Shown here: positions 25,793-34,832 of the stretch, one piece after another
Numbering within the stretch: position 1 is the first letter of the stretch
Layout: every line of letters begins with the position of its first letter
Assembly: GCF_905220705.1 (NCBI RefSeq)
Contig: NZ_CAJNAT010000007.1
Span: 186,001 to 250,000 of the forward strand
Direction of reading: 5' to 3'
Origin: Paraburkholderia domus
Lineage (GTDB): Bacteria; Pseudomonadota; Gammaproteobacteria; Burkholderiales; Burkholderiaceae
DNA length: 64,000 nt
Made by a program: the position numbers and the translations under genes
The notes under the pieces: generated by a model
The model's database searches: none
The model's input: only the letters and a program-made list of their open reading frames with translations
What the model was told of the DNA's origin: nothing

Positions 25793-26769
25793 CGCTTGAT
25801 CCTGCGCGTTGCTGGTTGCGGGGCGCGCCAGCCGAGTTCTTCCGAAATCGCACGCGCTTCGCGCTGCACGACCGGAATCAGTTCATCCATGCGTTCGAGC
25901 GACATGTACGGAATCGTGCTCGCAACCGACAGCGCCGCCACCACCGCGCCCGATGCATCGCGCACCGGCGCTGCGACGCAACGGATCGACGCTTCGTTTT
26001 CTTCGAGGTCGAAGGTGTAGCCGCCGGCGGCATAGTTGGTCATGCGCTGCATGAAGGTCTGCGCATCGGGACGGTTATCCGGCTTGAAACTAACACCGGC
26101 GAGCGCGCGCCGTGACGCTTCGAAAAGCGACTGCCACATGTCCGGCGTGAGATCGAGCATCATGGCTTTGCCGATACCTGTCGACGCGAGCGGCATCCGG
26201 TGACCGACGCGCGAGCGCATTTCGAGGCCTCGGGTGCCGGGGATCTTGTCGATGTACAGGACGTCGTCGCCATCGCGCACGCCGAGGTGGATCGTGTCGA
26301 GCGTCTGTTCAGCGAGCGACTCGAGATGCTGACGCGCGACTGCGGTGAGCGGCATCTGTTCCAGCGCGATAGTGCCGAGTTCGATCAGTTTCGGGCCGAG
26401 CAGATAGCCGCCTTGCACTTGCCGCAGATAGCGCGCCTGCACGAGGCTGCTGACCAGCCGATGCGTGGTGCTGCGGGTCGTGCCGAGCGCAGCGCCGAAG
26501 GTGCGCAGATCGCGTACGCCGGCGGCGGCAGCTTCCAGAATCGCCAGACCGCGCAGCAGGGTTTGCGTGCCGGCTTGCTGAGGCGTGATGTCGAGCAGCG
26601 TGCTCGGCAATGCGATTTCGTCGGCCACGGGCGGAGGCTGGACGCTGACGCGTGAAACTTTCGCGGCGTTGGCAGCCTGTTGCGGCGCGGCTCTGGAAGC
26701 GTGATCGGCCTGCGGCGCCAGATTGGCTTCAGACTCGCTTACGGTGTGAGTAGGCATCGCTTTGTTCAT
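25789..26769 (-). CDS. IclR-family transcriptional regulator
   Basis: A 326-residue regulator, first gene of the sugar cluster. After a low-complexity start of about 60 residues comes a winged helix (LLRGLAILEAAAAGVRDLRTF through TTRSTTHRLVSSLVQARYLR) and an IclR effector domain (LESLAEQTLDTIHLGV, GHRMPLASTGIGKAMML, then NEASIRCVAAPVRDASGAVVAALSV). It is longer than usual because of the N-terminal extension; the ATG at 26757 is an alternative start. It probably controls the operon it heads, with a sugar acid as effector, but the effector is not known. Confidence 0.88.
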   Translation of the reverse strand: MNKAMPTHTVSESEANLAPQADHASRAAPQQAANAAKVSRVSVQPPPVADEIALPSTLLDITPQQAGTQTLLRGLAILEAAAAGVRDLRTFGAALGTTRSTTHRLVSSLVQARYLRQVQGGYLLGPKLIELGTIALEQMPLTAVARQHLESLAEQTLDTIHLGVRDGDDVLYIDKIPGTRGLEMRSRVGHRMPLASTGIGKAMMLDLTPDMWQSLFEASRRALAGVSFKPDNRPDAQTFMQRMTNYAAGGYTFDLEENEASIRCVAAPVRDASGAVVAALSVASTIPYMSLERMDELIPVVQREARAISEELGWRAPQPATRRIKR

Positions 26770-26978
26770 GGCGATTCGCTCTTGGATGGTTTTTTGCGCT
26801 TACAGCGCGGGGCCGGAGGGGAGGCCTGTTTTGCTCGCGGCACAGTGCGTGTTGCCCGTGGCGCGGGCATGCGGTTGCTGCCTTTGGGTCTTAGGCATGG
26901 TTTGGCTTGTCTCCGGTTTTTTTCTTGCTGTCGCTGGTCGTGGCCGGTTTTTTCGGCTCACGGTGCGTGATGGGTTGG

Positions 26979-27023
26979 ATTGTAGGGCGGTTTTTTGGAA
27001 AGCTCCAATATGTGAGTGTTGGA
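26979..27023 (-). promoter_or_regulatory. Putative promoter and operator of the sugar operon
   Basis: On the minus strand TTGGAG (27008-27003) and TACAAT (26984-26979) are 18 bases apart. The -35 overlaps an inverted repeat TCCAA-N10-TTGGA (27004-27023), a plausible IclR-type operator. Transcription would start about 200 bases before the regulator gene. Confidence 0.4.
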
Positions 27024-27090
27024 TTCATATAATGGGATTTTTTGCCCTGTCGGGGTAGGCCTACGGCGTTGGGGTTTGCTTGGTTTGTTT

Positions 27091-28035
27091 CGTTTGATTG
27101 CCTGCTCGGCGCGTATTGTCTGTATTCCTACGGCGTTGGCCTTTCCTTGATTTGTTAGTGATCCATTAGCGTCGCCCCTGTGCGGGGCAGGCACCTACTT
27201 TTCTTTGCCTGCTGCAAAGAAAAGTAGGCAAAAGAAAGCAGCTCAAACCGCTAACTCTTAAGCAGGTCCCCCGGCTTGGAGGGGGCAGTGGTGCATCTGG
27301 AATCCGTGCCCTCGCACCCTCAACGTCAGTGACAAAGGGCTCATCAGCTCCCACTCCGCACTGCGTGCGTCGCGGATGGGTCTGCGAGGGAAACCCGGGG
27401 CTTTGGTTGGATGTGGTGGGGCCATCGGCTTCGCCTCGGCACGGACGGGACCGCCGGGAAACCATAGGCTGCGTTTGCGCAGAGCGGCCTTCGGCCGTGC
27501 CTCGGCGAGGCGCCAGAAAATGTATCTGGTTTGGGATGTGCCACTCGCCGCTTCGAGCGAGCGACAAGTCGTGGGAGCGCACGCAGGTGTGAATTCGCAC
27601 TTCGAATGAAGCGCTGGCGCATTGCGGGAGTGTTGGTGATGCAACGACGAGTCACGGCGCCGAGTGGCGCGCGCGCCGGAAAACGAGCGGACGGTTCTAT
27701 GAACTACGCCAGGCGATGCACGAGAAAAAGCGATGGTTTGGCGAAAGGCGCTTCGGCGCGCGTAGCGCCGCCGGAAGTATGACGCCTTTGTCACTGACGC
27801 TGAATGTGCGAGAACACAGATTCTAGATGCACCACTGCCCCCGCCAAGCCAGGGGACCCGCTTATGAGCTGGCGGTTTGAGCTGCTTTCTTTTGCCTACT
27901 TTTCTTTGCAGCAGGCAAAGAAAAGTAGGTGCCTGCCCCGCACAGGGGCGACGCTAATAGACCACTAACAAAGCAAGGAAAGGCCAACGCCATAGGCACA
28001 CAGACAACACGCGCCGAACAGGCAAAAACCAAACC
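27091..28035. repeat. Gene-poor element with long inverted terminal repeats
   Basis: Two arms of roughly 245 bases, about 27091-27340 and 27785-28035, are imperfect reverse complements; the central 87 bases of each arm (27165-27251 and 27872-27958) match exactly. Each arm contains a perfect 14-bp hairpin with a 7-base loop (27194-27228 and 27895-27929). The roughly 450 bases between the arms hold no gene I recognise; overlapping open frames on both strands encode Arg/Ala-rich products with no known domain. No transposase is present. It could be a non-autonomous mobile or Burkholderia-type interspersed repeat. Confidence 0.7.
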
Positions 28036-28758
28036 TTAATCGGGCAATTCCGCCGCCCCCATCCGCCGCGCAATCACGCGCGACCGCTGAGCCAGATACC
28101 CTGAGCCCCTGTGCTCATCAAAATACTTAGGCTGCGGCAGCATCACCGCCAGCCGGGCCGACTGCCCAGCAGTCAATTTAGCAGCCGAAGTCTTGTAGTA
28201 ATAATGCGCGGCCGCCTCAGCGCCATAAACCCCATTCCCCCACTCAACGGAATTGAGATAGATCTCAAAGATCCGCTGCTTATCCATCAGGGTCTCGAGC
28301 ATCCACGTGATGATCAATTCCTGGCCCTTACGGATATAACTCTTCTCACGAGACAGAAACAGATTGCGCGCCAGCTGCTGGGTAATCGTCGACCCGCCGC
28401 GAACGATCTTGCCCTTGGCCTTATTCCGCTCCCACGCCTGCAAAATGGCGTCCGTCTCATAGCCATTGTTATTCACGAAGTTCGCGTCTTCGGAGGCGAT
28501 AATCGCCCGCTTCAGATTGTGCGAAATCTGCTCGTACGGCACCCACGTATGCTGCACCGAAAGATCAGGCCGATCCTGCGACAACCGCCACGCATCCGAC
28601 CGCATAAAAGCGGTCGACTGGGGATTCACGTAATTCCACACCGCGATCTGCGCGAAGTAAAACGCCTGCGTCGCAAGCCACGCAATCGCCACCACGGTGC
28701 CCAGATAAAACATCCATCGCACCGGACCTGGCCGGCTCGCGCGCCGCGTTGCTGTCAT
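28036..28758 (-). CDS. mtgA: Monofunctional biosynthetic peptidoglycan transglycosylase
   Basis: A 240-residue family 51 glycosyltransferase that polymerises lipid II into glycan strands. One N-terminal membrane helix (about 14-38) anchors the periplasmic domain. Motifs are ISHNLKRAIIASEDANFVNNNGY with the catalytic Glu, GGSTITQQLARNLFLS, ITWMLETLMDKQRIFEIYLN and EWGNGVYGAEAAAHYYY. No transpeptidase domain follows. It lies 50 bases after aroE on the same strand; its 3' end abuts the inverted-repeat element. Confidence 0.95.
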   Translation of the reverse strand: MTATRRASRPGPVRWMFYLGTVVAIAWLATQAFYFAQIAVWNYVNPQSTAFMRSDAWRLSQDRPDLSVQHTWVPYEQISHNLKRAIIASEDANFVNNNGYETDAILQAWERNKAKGKIVRGGSTITQQLARNLFLSREKSYIRKGQELIITWMLETLMDKQRIFEIYLNSVEWGNGVYGAEAAAHYYYKTSAAKLTAGQSARLAVMLPQPKYFDEHRGSGYLAQRSRVIARRMGAAELPD

Positions 28759-28808
28759 CGTGGTTTGAGTCCTCGAGTCGGTGAGTTCCGGGGGTCTAAA
28801 GCCGCCGT

Positions 28809-29672
28809 CTACGGGTGCGGCGGCGCCGTCAACAACGCTCGCAATTCAGCCAGCACCGGTGCGCCGTCGGGCCGCACGCCTCGCCACACGTAAAACGATT
28901 CGGCTGCCTGCTCGACCAGCATGCCAAGGCCATCGGCGCCGCGCGCTCCCAGCTTCTGCGCGTGTTCCATAAACACCGTCGGATGCGCGCCGTACATCAT
29001 GTCGTAAGCGAGCGTACCGCTGCCGAACGCGCGGTCGTCACATTCGGGCAACGAAGCATCCAGACTGCCCGCCGTCGCGTTGACGATCACGTCGTACTCG
29101 CCGGCTTCGATCGCTCGCGCGCTGCCGCCACTCAGACGACAAGCGGCGGCGCGCGCAGCCTGCGCGAACTGGTCGACGAGCGCTTCGGCCTTCGCCGCCG
29201 TACGGTTGACGATCGTCAGCGTATGCGGCGCGCGGTCCAGCATCGGCAGCACGACGCCGCGCGCAGCGCCGCCCGCACCGAGCAACAAAATCCGTGCGCC
29301 CTTCAACGACACACCGAGATTCACTTCGATATCACGCACCAGACCGAAGCCGTCCGTGTTGTCACCGTAGACTCCGCCCGCGTCGAACCGCAGGGTGTTC
29401 ACTGCGCCCGCCGCCGCCGCGCGCGGCGACAGCGTGCTGGCGAATGCGTGCGCGTCGAGCTTGAACGGCACCGTCACGTTCAGGCCGCGACCGCCTGCGT
29501 CGATAAAAGCACGCACATGCGGCACGAAAGCATCCACCGGCGCGAGCAGGTGACCGTATTCGATCGGCTCGCCGGTTTGCGCGGCAAAGCGGCCATGAAT
29601 GAACGGCGATTTGCTATGGCCGACCGGATTACCGATGACCGCGTAGCGGTCACGTGAATCATTGACGCTCAT
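28809..29672 (-). CDS. aroE: Shikimate dehydrogenase
   Basis: A 287-residue NADP-dependent enzyme of the shikimate pathway. It has AVIGNPVGHSKSPFIH at the substrate site, LNVTVPFKLDAHAFA with the catalytic Lys, NTDGFGLVRDIE with the catalytic Asp partner, and LLLGAGGAARGVVLPML for NADP binding. Its start overlaps the RNB-family ribonuclease stop by four bases, so it is probably co-translated with it. Confidence 0.95.
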   Translation of the reverse strand: MSVNDSRDRYAVIGNPVGHSKSPFIHGRFAAQTGEPIEYGHLLAPVDAFVPHVRAFIDAGGRGLNVTVPFKLDAHAFASTLSPRAAAAGAVNTLRFDAGGVYGDNTDGFGLVRDIEVNLGVSLKGARILLLGAGGAARGVVLPMLDRAPHTLTIVNRTAAKAEALVDQFAQAARAAACRLSGGSARAIEAGEYDVIVNATAGSLDASLPECDDRAFGSGTLAYDMMYGAHPTVFMEHAQKLGARGADGLGMLVEQAAESFYVWRGVRPDGAPVLAELRALLTAPPHP

Positions 29673-31783
29673 CGTCCCGGCTCCGCGGCATGCTGCTGAT
29701 CGGCTGTCGCGTCGGTCGCGCCAGCGGCATTCTCGGCATCGCCCGGCTCAGCCGCACCGCCGTCGAGGTCGGCTTCCGCCTGAGCCTCGGCTTCACCTTC
29801 GGCACTTTCTTCCGCCACGTCGATGATTTCCTCTTCACCCTCGTCGGCTTCTTCAGCTTCGCTGCCGCTCGTCACGATGGGCGCGTCGAGCACGTGCAGC
29901 AGGCGCACGGATGCTTCGACGGTCAGTTCGTCGATCGACATCACTTCCATCTGCAAGCGCGTACCTCGTGCGTGCACGCCGAGACCCGGCACATGCAGCA
30001 GAAGTGGAATCTCTTCGAGGCGCACAAGATCGCCCTTCACCACCGATGCCACCACCTGCTTCCTGTTCTCCTGCTTCAGCCAGCGCAGGCACCAGAAGTA
30101 CTCCATGCGGCGCTGGTGATCGGCATACGCCGTGTAGGTGTCGTCGAAACCTTGCACGACGGCGAACAGATCGGCGTCCTTCGGCTTGAACGGCGCGGCG
30201 AGTTTCGCGGTCACGCCATGCTGCACGCAGGCGAGCAACTGCCACTGGTTCACGAGGTCGACGTAACGGCGCAGCGGCGACGTGCTCCACGCATATTGCG
30301 TGACGCCTAAGCCTTCGTGCGGCGCCGCATTGGTCTGCATACGGGTGCGTTTCGGCCCGGTCGGCGCGCCGAACGCGCGCTGCGAACGATAGATGCCCGG
30401 CACGCCGTGGTCGTGCAGGAACGCACCCCACGACGAGTTGGCGAGAATCGCGAGTTCCGCGACAATCGTATCGAGCGGCGACCCGCGCCGGCGCGGCGTG
30501 ATCGTGATGTGCTCGCCTTCCACGTAGAAGTTGAAATCGGTGTTGCGCTGCACTTCGCGGCGCAGGCCGTAACCGGCGCGCGCGGTCTGACGCTTTTCGA
30601 ACAACGCCTGCGCGAACGGCCACAGCACGGCGATGTCTTCCTTGTGCGGATATTCGCCGGTGCCGGCGGCAAGCGCCTCTTCAGTGACCAGTTCATCCAG
30701 CGTGTTGTGGCGCAGATTGTTCTTCACAAACACGCGCTCGGCGCGCGTTTCGCTCGCCACGATTTCCTGCGTCTCGCGGTTGATGATCACATACAGCGAC
30801 AGAGCGGGCCGCAAGCCACCCTCAGCCAGCGTGAACGCTTCGACGACGCTATCGGGCAGCATCGTGATCTTGTCGCCCGGCATATAGACGGTCGACAAAC
30901 GCGTGCGCGCGATCGCATCGACATCGTCGCCACGCGCGATGCCGAGCGCCGGCGCGGCGATGTGCACGCCAATCCGCACGCGGCCGTCGGCCAGATGCTC
31001 GACCGAAAACGCATCGTCGATCTCCGTTGTGGTGATGTCGTCGATCGAGAACGCCTCGACATCGGCTTCCGGTAGATCTTCCGGCAACGCGCCGACCGTC
31101 ACCGGCGGGAAACCGGTGCCGTGCGGGAAAAACTCGGAGAGGAATTTCGCCTCGTGCAACGCACGTGCCGAAGGAATACCGCCGCATTCAAGCATCAGCC
31201 GCGCCTGCGAGATACCGCGTGCCGCGGCCGCGCCTTCGAGCGCCTTGTATTCGATCGTGTTCTTGTCCGGCCTGGTGAGCAAAGCCAGCGCCTTGCTGCC
31301 GCTGAAGCCTTCCGGCAGACGGCCTGCCTTCAGTTCATCTTCGTACCCGGCTTGCACCAGTGCCTGCTGGCGCTTGCGCTCCAGCCCGGCGAGCGCCATC
31401 TTGAGCTGCTCCTGCGGCGCACGCTGGTACATGCCGCGGCCCTTGCGGCGGAAGTACACCGGTGCGCCGTGCATGCGCAGCACCAGCGCCGCGCGCTCGA
31501 TCGAACCGAACGATTCGCCGAAGTACTCGGCGCCCAGCGCGGCGAACGGGAATTCGTCATCCGGCGCGCATTCCCACAGGAAGTCCAGATCGATGTCCTG
31601 CGCGGCGGCGTCCGCCTGTTGCATCAACTCGCCTGCGGTCGGCTTTTCGAATTCGATCAGCACATCTTTCGCGCGCACTTTGGCGCGCCGGCCGCCCGGC
31701 AACTCGACCTGGAAAGCATCGCCCTGACGCGACAGCACGCTGCCCGCCTTGAAACTGCCCGATTCCTCGAAGAAAACGTTCAC
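29669..31783 (-). CDS. RNB-domain exoribonuclease (RNase II/R family)
   Basis: A 704-residue 3'-5' exoribonuclease. The RNB catalytic region (about 245-560) contains SIDDITTTEIDDAFSVE with the metal-binding aspartates, PGDKITMLPDSV, SLYVIINRETQE, and YAWSTSPLRRYVDLVNQWQL near the 3' end of the catalytic core. The N-terminal 240 residues are not clear cold-shock domains, unlike E. coli RNase II/R. The last 66 residues (about 639-704) are Glu/Ala/Asp-rich with no fold. The GTG at 31783 is the assumed start. It precedes aroE with a 4-base overlap. Confidence 0.88.
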   Translation of the reverse strand: MNVFFEESGSFKAGSVLSRQGDAFQVELPGGRRAKVRAKDVLIEFEKPTAGELMQQADAAAQDIDLDFLWECAPDDEFPFAALGAEYFGESFGSIERAALVLRMHGAPVYFRRKGRGMYQRAPQEQLKMALAGLERKRQQALVQAGYEDELKAGRLPEGFSGSKALALLTRPDKNTIEYKALEGAAAARGISQARLMLECGGIPSARALHEAKFLSEFFPHGTGFPPVTVGALPEDLPEADVEAFSIDDITTTEIDDAFSVEHLADGRVRIGVHIAAPALGIARGDDVDAIARTRLSTVYMPGDKITMLPDSVVEAFTLAEGGLRPALSLYVIINRETQEIVASETRAERVFVKNNLRHNTLDELVTEEALAAGTGEYPHKEDIAVLWPFAQALFEKRQTARAGYGLRREVQRNTDFNFYVEGEHITITPRRRGSPLDTIVAELAILANSSWGAFLHDHGVPGIYRSQRAFGAPTGPKRTRMQTNAAPHEGLGVTQYAWSTSPLRRYVDLVNQWQLLACVQHGVTAKLAAPFKPKDADLFAVVQGFDDTYTAYADHQRRMEYFWCLRWLKQENRKQVVASVVKGDLVRLEEIPLLLHVPGLGVHARGTRLQMEVMSIDELTVEASVRLLHVLDAPIVTSGSEAEEADEGEEEIIDVAEESAEGEAEAQAEADLDGGAAEPGDAENAAGATDATADQQHAAEPGR

Positions 31784-31960
31784 TCAATACTCTCGTTCTG
31801 ACTTGCATCTGCCGGCGCGCCCGATTGGGTTCAGCTATCGGTCACTGCGTGCGCGGCACGGCAACGTGTTCGTGGTAGTGGATCCGCGGCGCGATACGCG
31901 CGCGCCGGCGGCATGAATCTGGTGATCCGCAACGGCCTCGCTGCAGGATCGTCGGCACTG

Positions 31961-32563
31961 TCAGGCCGCCTCGCGCGGCGCCGGCGGCTCGACGTCTTCG
32001 GCATCGCAAAAGGCCAGCACCTCGTCGACGTACTGTGCGAATTCGCTGATCGCGTGGTCACTCCCTTCGATCAGCGTAGTGCGCGCGCCCGGATAGTGCG
32101 CAAGCATTTCGCGGTAATCGAGCACTTCGTCACCGGTCGCGGCCATCAAATAATAGCGTTCGGGCCGCGTGATCGACGCGACGCCAAGCGCGCGCAGCTC
32201 GTCCAGATGATGCGGTTCGACCGTGATGCTGCCGCCGCCGTGCCATAACGGCTGCTCGCCGAGATAGGCGCTCAGGTCGCGTTGCGGCACGACCGCCGGG
32301 TTCAGCAGCACCGCCGGCCAGCCGTGTTTCTCGGCGAGGTACGTGGCGAAGTAGCCGCCGAGCGAACTGCCGATCACCGTCACGTTTTTTGGTTTCGCGG
32401 CCGCCACCAGCGATTCGGCGAGCGCAACGGTCTCGAGCGGCGAGACCGGCAGCATCGGGCAGCACCATTCGTCGCTGCGGCCCAGTTCGACGAGGCGAGC
32501 CGCCAGCACGCGCGCCTTGAACGAATTGGGTGACGAGCGGAAACCGTGCAAATAGAGAATCAC
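31961..32563 (-). CDS. YqiA-family alpha/beta-hydrolase esterase
   Basis: A 200-residue small alpha/beta hydrolase. It begins MILYLHGFRSSPNSFKARVL (oxyanion side), carries the nucleophile elbow VIGSSLGGYFATYLAEKHG, the acid in AATGDEVLDYREM and the catalytic His in EGSDHAISEF. This order and length match YqiA-like esterases. The ATG overlaps the mpl stop by four bases (ATGA), so it is translated after mpl. Natural substrate is unknown. Confidence 0.85.
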   Translation of the reverse strand: MILYLHGFRSSPNSFKARVLAARLVELGRSDEWCCPMLPVSPLETVALAESLVAAAKPKNVTVIGSSLGGYFATYLAEKHGWPAVLLNPAVVPQRDLSAYLGEQPLWHGGGSITVEPHHLDELRALGVASITRPERYYLMAATGDEVLDYREMLAHYPGARTTLIEGSDHAISEFAQYVDEVLAFCDAEDVEPPAPREAA

Positions 32564-33954
32564 GACGTGCCTCGCACGGAAAGTGCGTCGAGCAGCTTCT
32601 GATGCACGCCGCCGAAGCCGCCGTTGCTCATGACCAGAATCTGGTCGCCGGGGCGCGCTGCGTGAACCACCGCTTTGACCAGCGCGTCGAGATTGTCGAA
32701 AGCCTGCGCTTTGCCGCCGAGCGGCGCGAGCGCTTCGCCGAGATCCCAGCCGAGTGCGTCGCGGCCAGCCGGCGCGCCGTAGCCGAATACCAGGTCGGCG
32801 TCGGCCAGACTAGCCGGCAGTTGCGCCTTCATCACGCCGAGCTTCATGGTGTTCGAGCGCGGCTCAAGCACGGCAAGGATTCGCGTGTTTTCGTGGCCGA
32901 CGCGCGCCCGCAGTCCAGCCACCGTGGTCTCGATCGCCGTGGGGTGATGCGCGAAATCGTCGTAGACGGTCACGCCGTCGACGCTGCCGCGCACTTCCAT
33001 GCGGCGCTTCACGTTCCGGAAACTCGCCAGCGACTTCGCGGCTTGCGCCGGCGGCACGCCGACGTGGCGCGCCGCGGCGATCGCGGCCAGCGCGTTCATG
33101 CGGTTGTGCTCGCCCTGCACCTGCCACTCGACTACGCCGACGCGCTCGCTGTTGTGATACACGGCGAAACGCTCGTCGACCGGCACGCCGTCTTCCGCCG
33201 GCAAGGTTTCCCAGCCCCCTTGCACACCGAACCGCTCGACTTCGCTCCAGCAGCCGCGTGTCAGTACGCGCTCCAGCGCGTCTTCACGACCATTCGTGAC
33301 GATCCGGCCGATGCCCGGCACGGTGCGGATCAGATGATGGAATTGCGTCTCGATCGCCGCCAGATCCGGGAAAATGTCGGCGTGATCGAACTCGAGGTTG
33401 TTCAGGACGGCGGTTTTCGGCCGGTAGTGGACGAACTTCGAGCGCTTGTCGAAGAAGGCCGTGTCGTACTCGTCGGCCTCGATCACGAAGAAGCTGGAAT
33501 CCGTCAGCCGCGCCGACACGCCAAAATTCAGCGGTACGCCGCCGATCAGGAAGCCCGGATTGAGACCCGCGTCTTCGAGCAGCCAGGTCAGCATCGAACT
33601 GGTGGTGGTCTTGCCATGCGTGCCGGCCACCGCCAGCACCCACTTGCCGTTCAGCACATGCTCGCCGAGCCACTGCGGACCGGAAACATAAGGCAGGCCA
33701 CGATCGAGGATCGCTTCCATCAGCGGGTTGCCGCGTGAGACCACATTGCCGATCACGAACAGGTCGGCGTTGAGGCCGTTCAACTGCTCAGCGTCATAAC
33801 CTTCGATCAGACGAATGCCTTGCGCCTCGAGCTGCGTGCTCATCGGCGGATAGACGCCGGCATCGCAGCCCGTCACGGTGTGACCCGCGCCGCGCGCGAG
33901 GACCGCGAGACCGCCCATAAACGTGCCGCAGATACCGAGGATGTGGATGTGCAT
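32560..33954 (-). CDS. mpl: UDP-MurNAc:L-alanyl-gamma-D-glutamyl-meso-DAP ligase
   Basis: A 464-residue Mur ligase that reattaches recycled murein tripeptide to UDP-MurNAc. It starts MHIHILGICGTFMGGLAVLA, has the ATP loop VAGTHGKTTTSSMLTWLLE, the carbamoyl-Lys region VIEADEYDTAFFDKRSKF, EFDHADIFPDL, WQVQGEHNRMNALAAI and YDDFAHHPTAIETT. The GTF rather than GIG near the start separates Mpl from MurC. ampD, another recycling gene, lies about 16 kb away. Confidence 0.95.
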   Translation of the reverse strand: MHIHILGICGTFMGGLAVLARGAGHTVTGCDAGVYPPMSTQLEAQGIRLIEGYDAEQLNGLNADLFVIGNVVSRGNPLMEAILDRGLPYVSGPQWLGEHVLNGKWVLAVAGTHGKTTTSSMLTWLLEDAGLNPGFLIGGVPLNFGVSARLTDSSFFVIEADEYDTAFFDKRSKFVHYRPKTAVLNNLEFDHADIFPDLAAIETQFHHLIRTVPGIGRIVTNGREDALERVLTRGCWSEVERFGVQGGWETLPAEDGVPVDERFAVYHNSERVGVVEWQVQGEHNRMNALAAIAAARHVGVPPAQAAKSLASFRNVKRRMEVRGSVDGVTVYDDFAHHPTAIETTVAGLRARVGHENTRILAVLEPRSNTMKLGVMKAQLPASLADADLVFGYGAPAGRDALGWDLGEALAPLGGKAQAFDNLDALVKAVVHAARPGDQILVMSNGGFGGVHQKLLDALSVRGTS

Positions 33955-34167
33955 AAGCCTGTCGTGCCGCGCGGGCGTATTTTTGCGAGGGATGGGGGTG
34001 CAGAGGAGCGGTCGAAACGACCGTCCACAAAGGACGCTATTGTAACCGACGCCTTCCCATCGCCCTATGAACGGAGCCGCCAGGGTGGCCGCCCGCCTCG
34101 CCCACGTCAGGCACCCTGTGCGAACCGCCCAGAAAGGGCTGACATCAATCTCTAGTATGATTGAGAG

Positions 34168-34821
34168 ATGGTTCGCAAATCACATTTCGATCCGCAGCGC
34201 GTGCGCGAGGAAATCGCCATCGCGGCTGCCCGGATGATCGCTGAAGACGGTCTGGACTACGCAACGGCCAAGCGTAAAGCGGCACGGCAGGTAGTCGGCG
34301 AGAGCCGTGTCGCCGGCGAATGGCTGCCGGATAACGATCAGATCGAAGAAGAAATCCGTGAATATCAGTCACTTTTCCAAGGCGACAGCCAGCCGGCGCT
34401 GTTGCGGCGGCTACGCCGCATTGCGATCGACTGGATGGAGCGGCTCGCGCCGTTCAATCCTTATCTGACCGGCGCGGTGCTCGGCGGCACTGCCGGTGAA
34501 CACTCAGATATTCACCTTCAGGTGTTCTGCGACAATCCGAAAGAAGTCGCGATCTACTTCCTGAACGCCAACATCCAGTACGACGTTTCGGAAACGCGGC
34601 ATTTTGCCGGTCGCGGCTATGTCGAGACACTGAGCTTCCTCTGGCGCCCCACGAATGAAGGGCGCGATGCGGAGCCGGCCGGCGTCCACGTGGCCCTGTA
34701 CGAAACCGACGACTTGCGCGGCGCGGTCCGGGCCGACGCGCGCGGCCGCACTGCGCGGGCAAATCAGCAGGCGGTCCAGGCGCTCCTCGACAGCAGCAAC
34801 GTCACCCCTTCAACTAATTAG
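34168..34821 (+). CDS. Unknown protein with nucleotidyltransferase-like motif
   Basis: A 217-residue cytoplasmic protein without a named family that I recognise. Residues about 1-75 are charged and helical; about 76-100 hold ALLRRLRRIAIDWMERLAPF; then LTGAVLGGTAGEHSDIHLQVF resembles the G-S/T-x-S-D-I-x-L strand of minimal nucleotidyltransferases, although the second metal Asp position is not obvious. The tail is Ala/Arg-rich. It begins a plus-strand run with a TlpA-like gene 11 bases later, so the two are likely co-transcribed. Any catalytic role is speculative. Confidence 0.7.
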   Translation: MVRKSHFDPQRVREEIAIAAARMIAEDGLDYATAKRKAARQVVGESRVAGEWLPDNDQIEEEIREYQSLFQGDSQPALLRRLRRIAIDWMERLAPFNPYLTGAVLGGTAGEHSDIHLQVFCDNPKEVAIYFLNANIQYDVSETRHFAGRGYVETLSFLWRPTNEGRDAEPAGVHVALYETDDLRGAVRADARGRTARANQQAVQALLDSSNVTPSTN

Positions 34822-34832
34822 ACAGACCTGGA

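Noticed and set aside
27166..27794. Protein gene(s) inside the inverted-repeat element
   Set aside because: Frames on both strands overlap each other and the repeat arms, lack ribosome-binding sites and show no domain.
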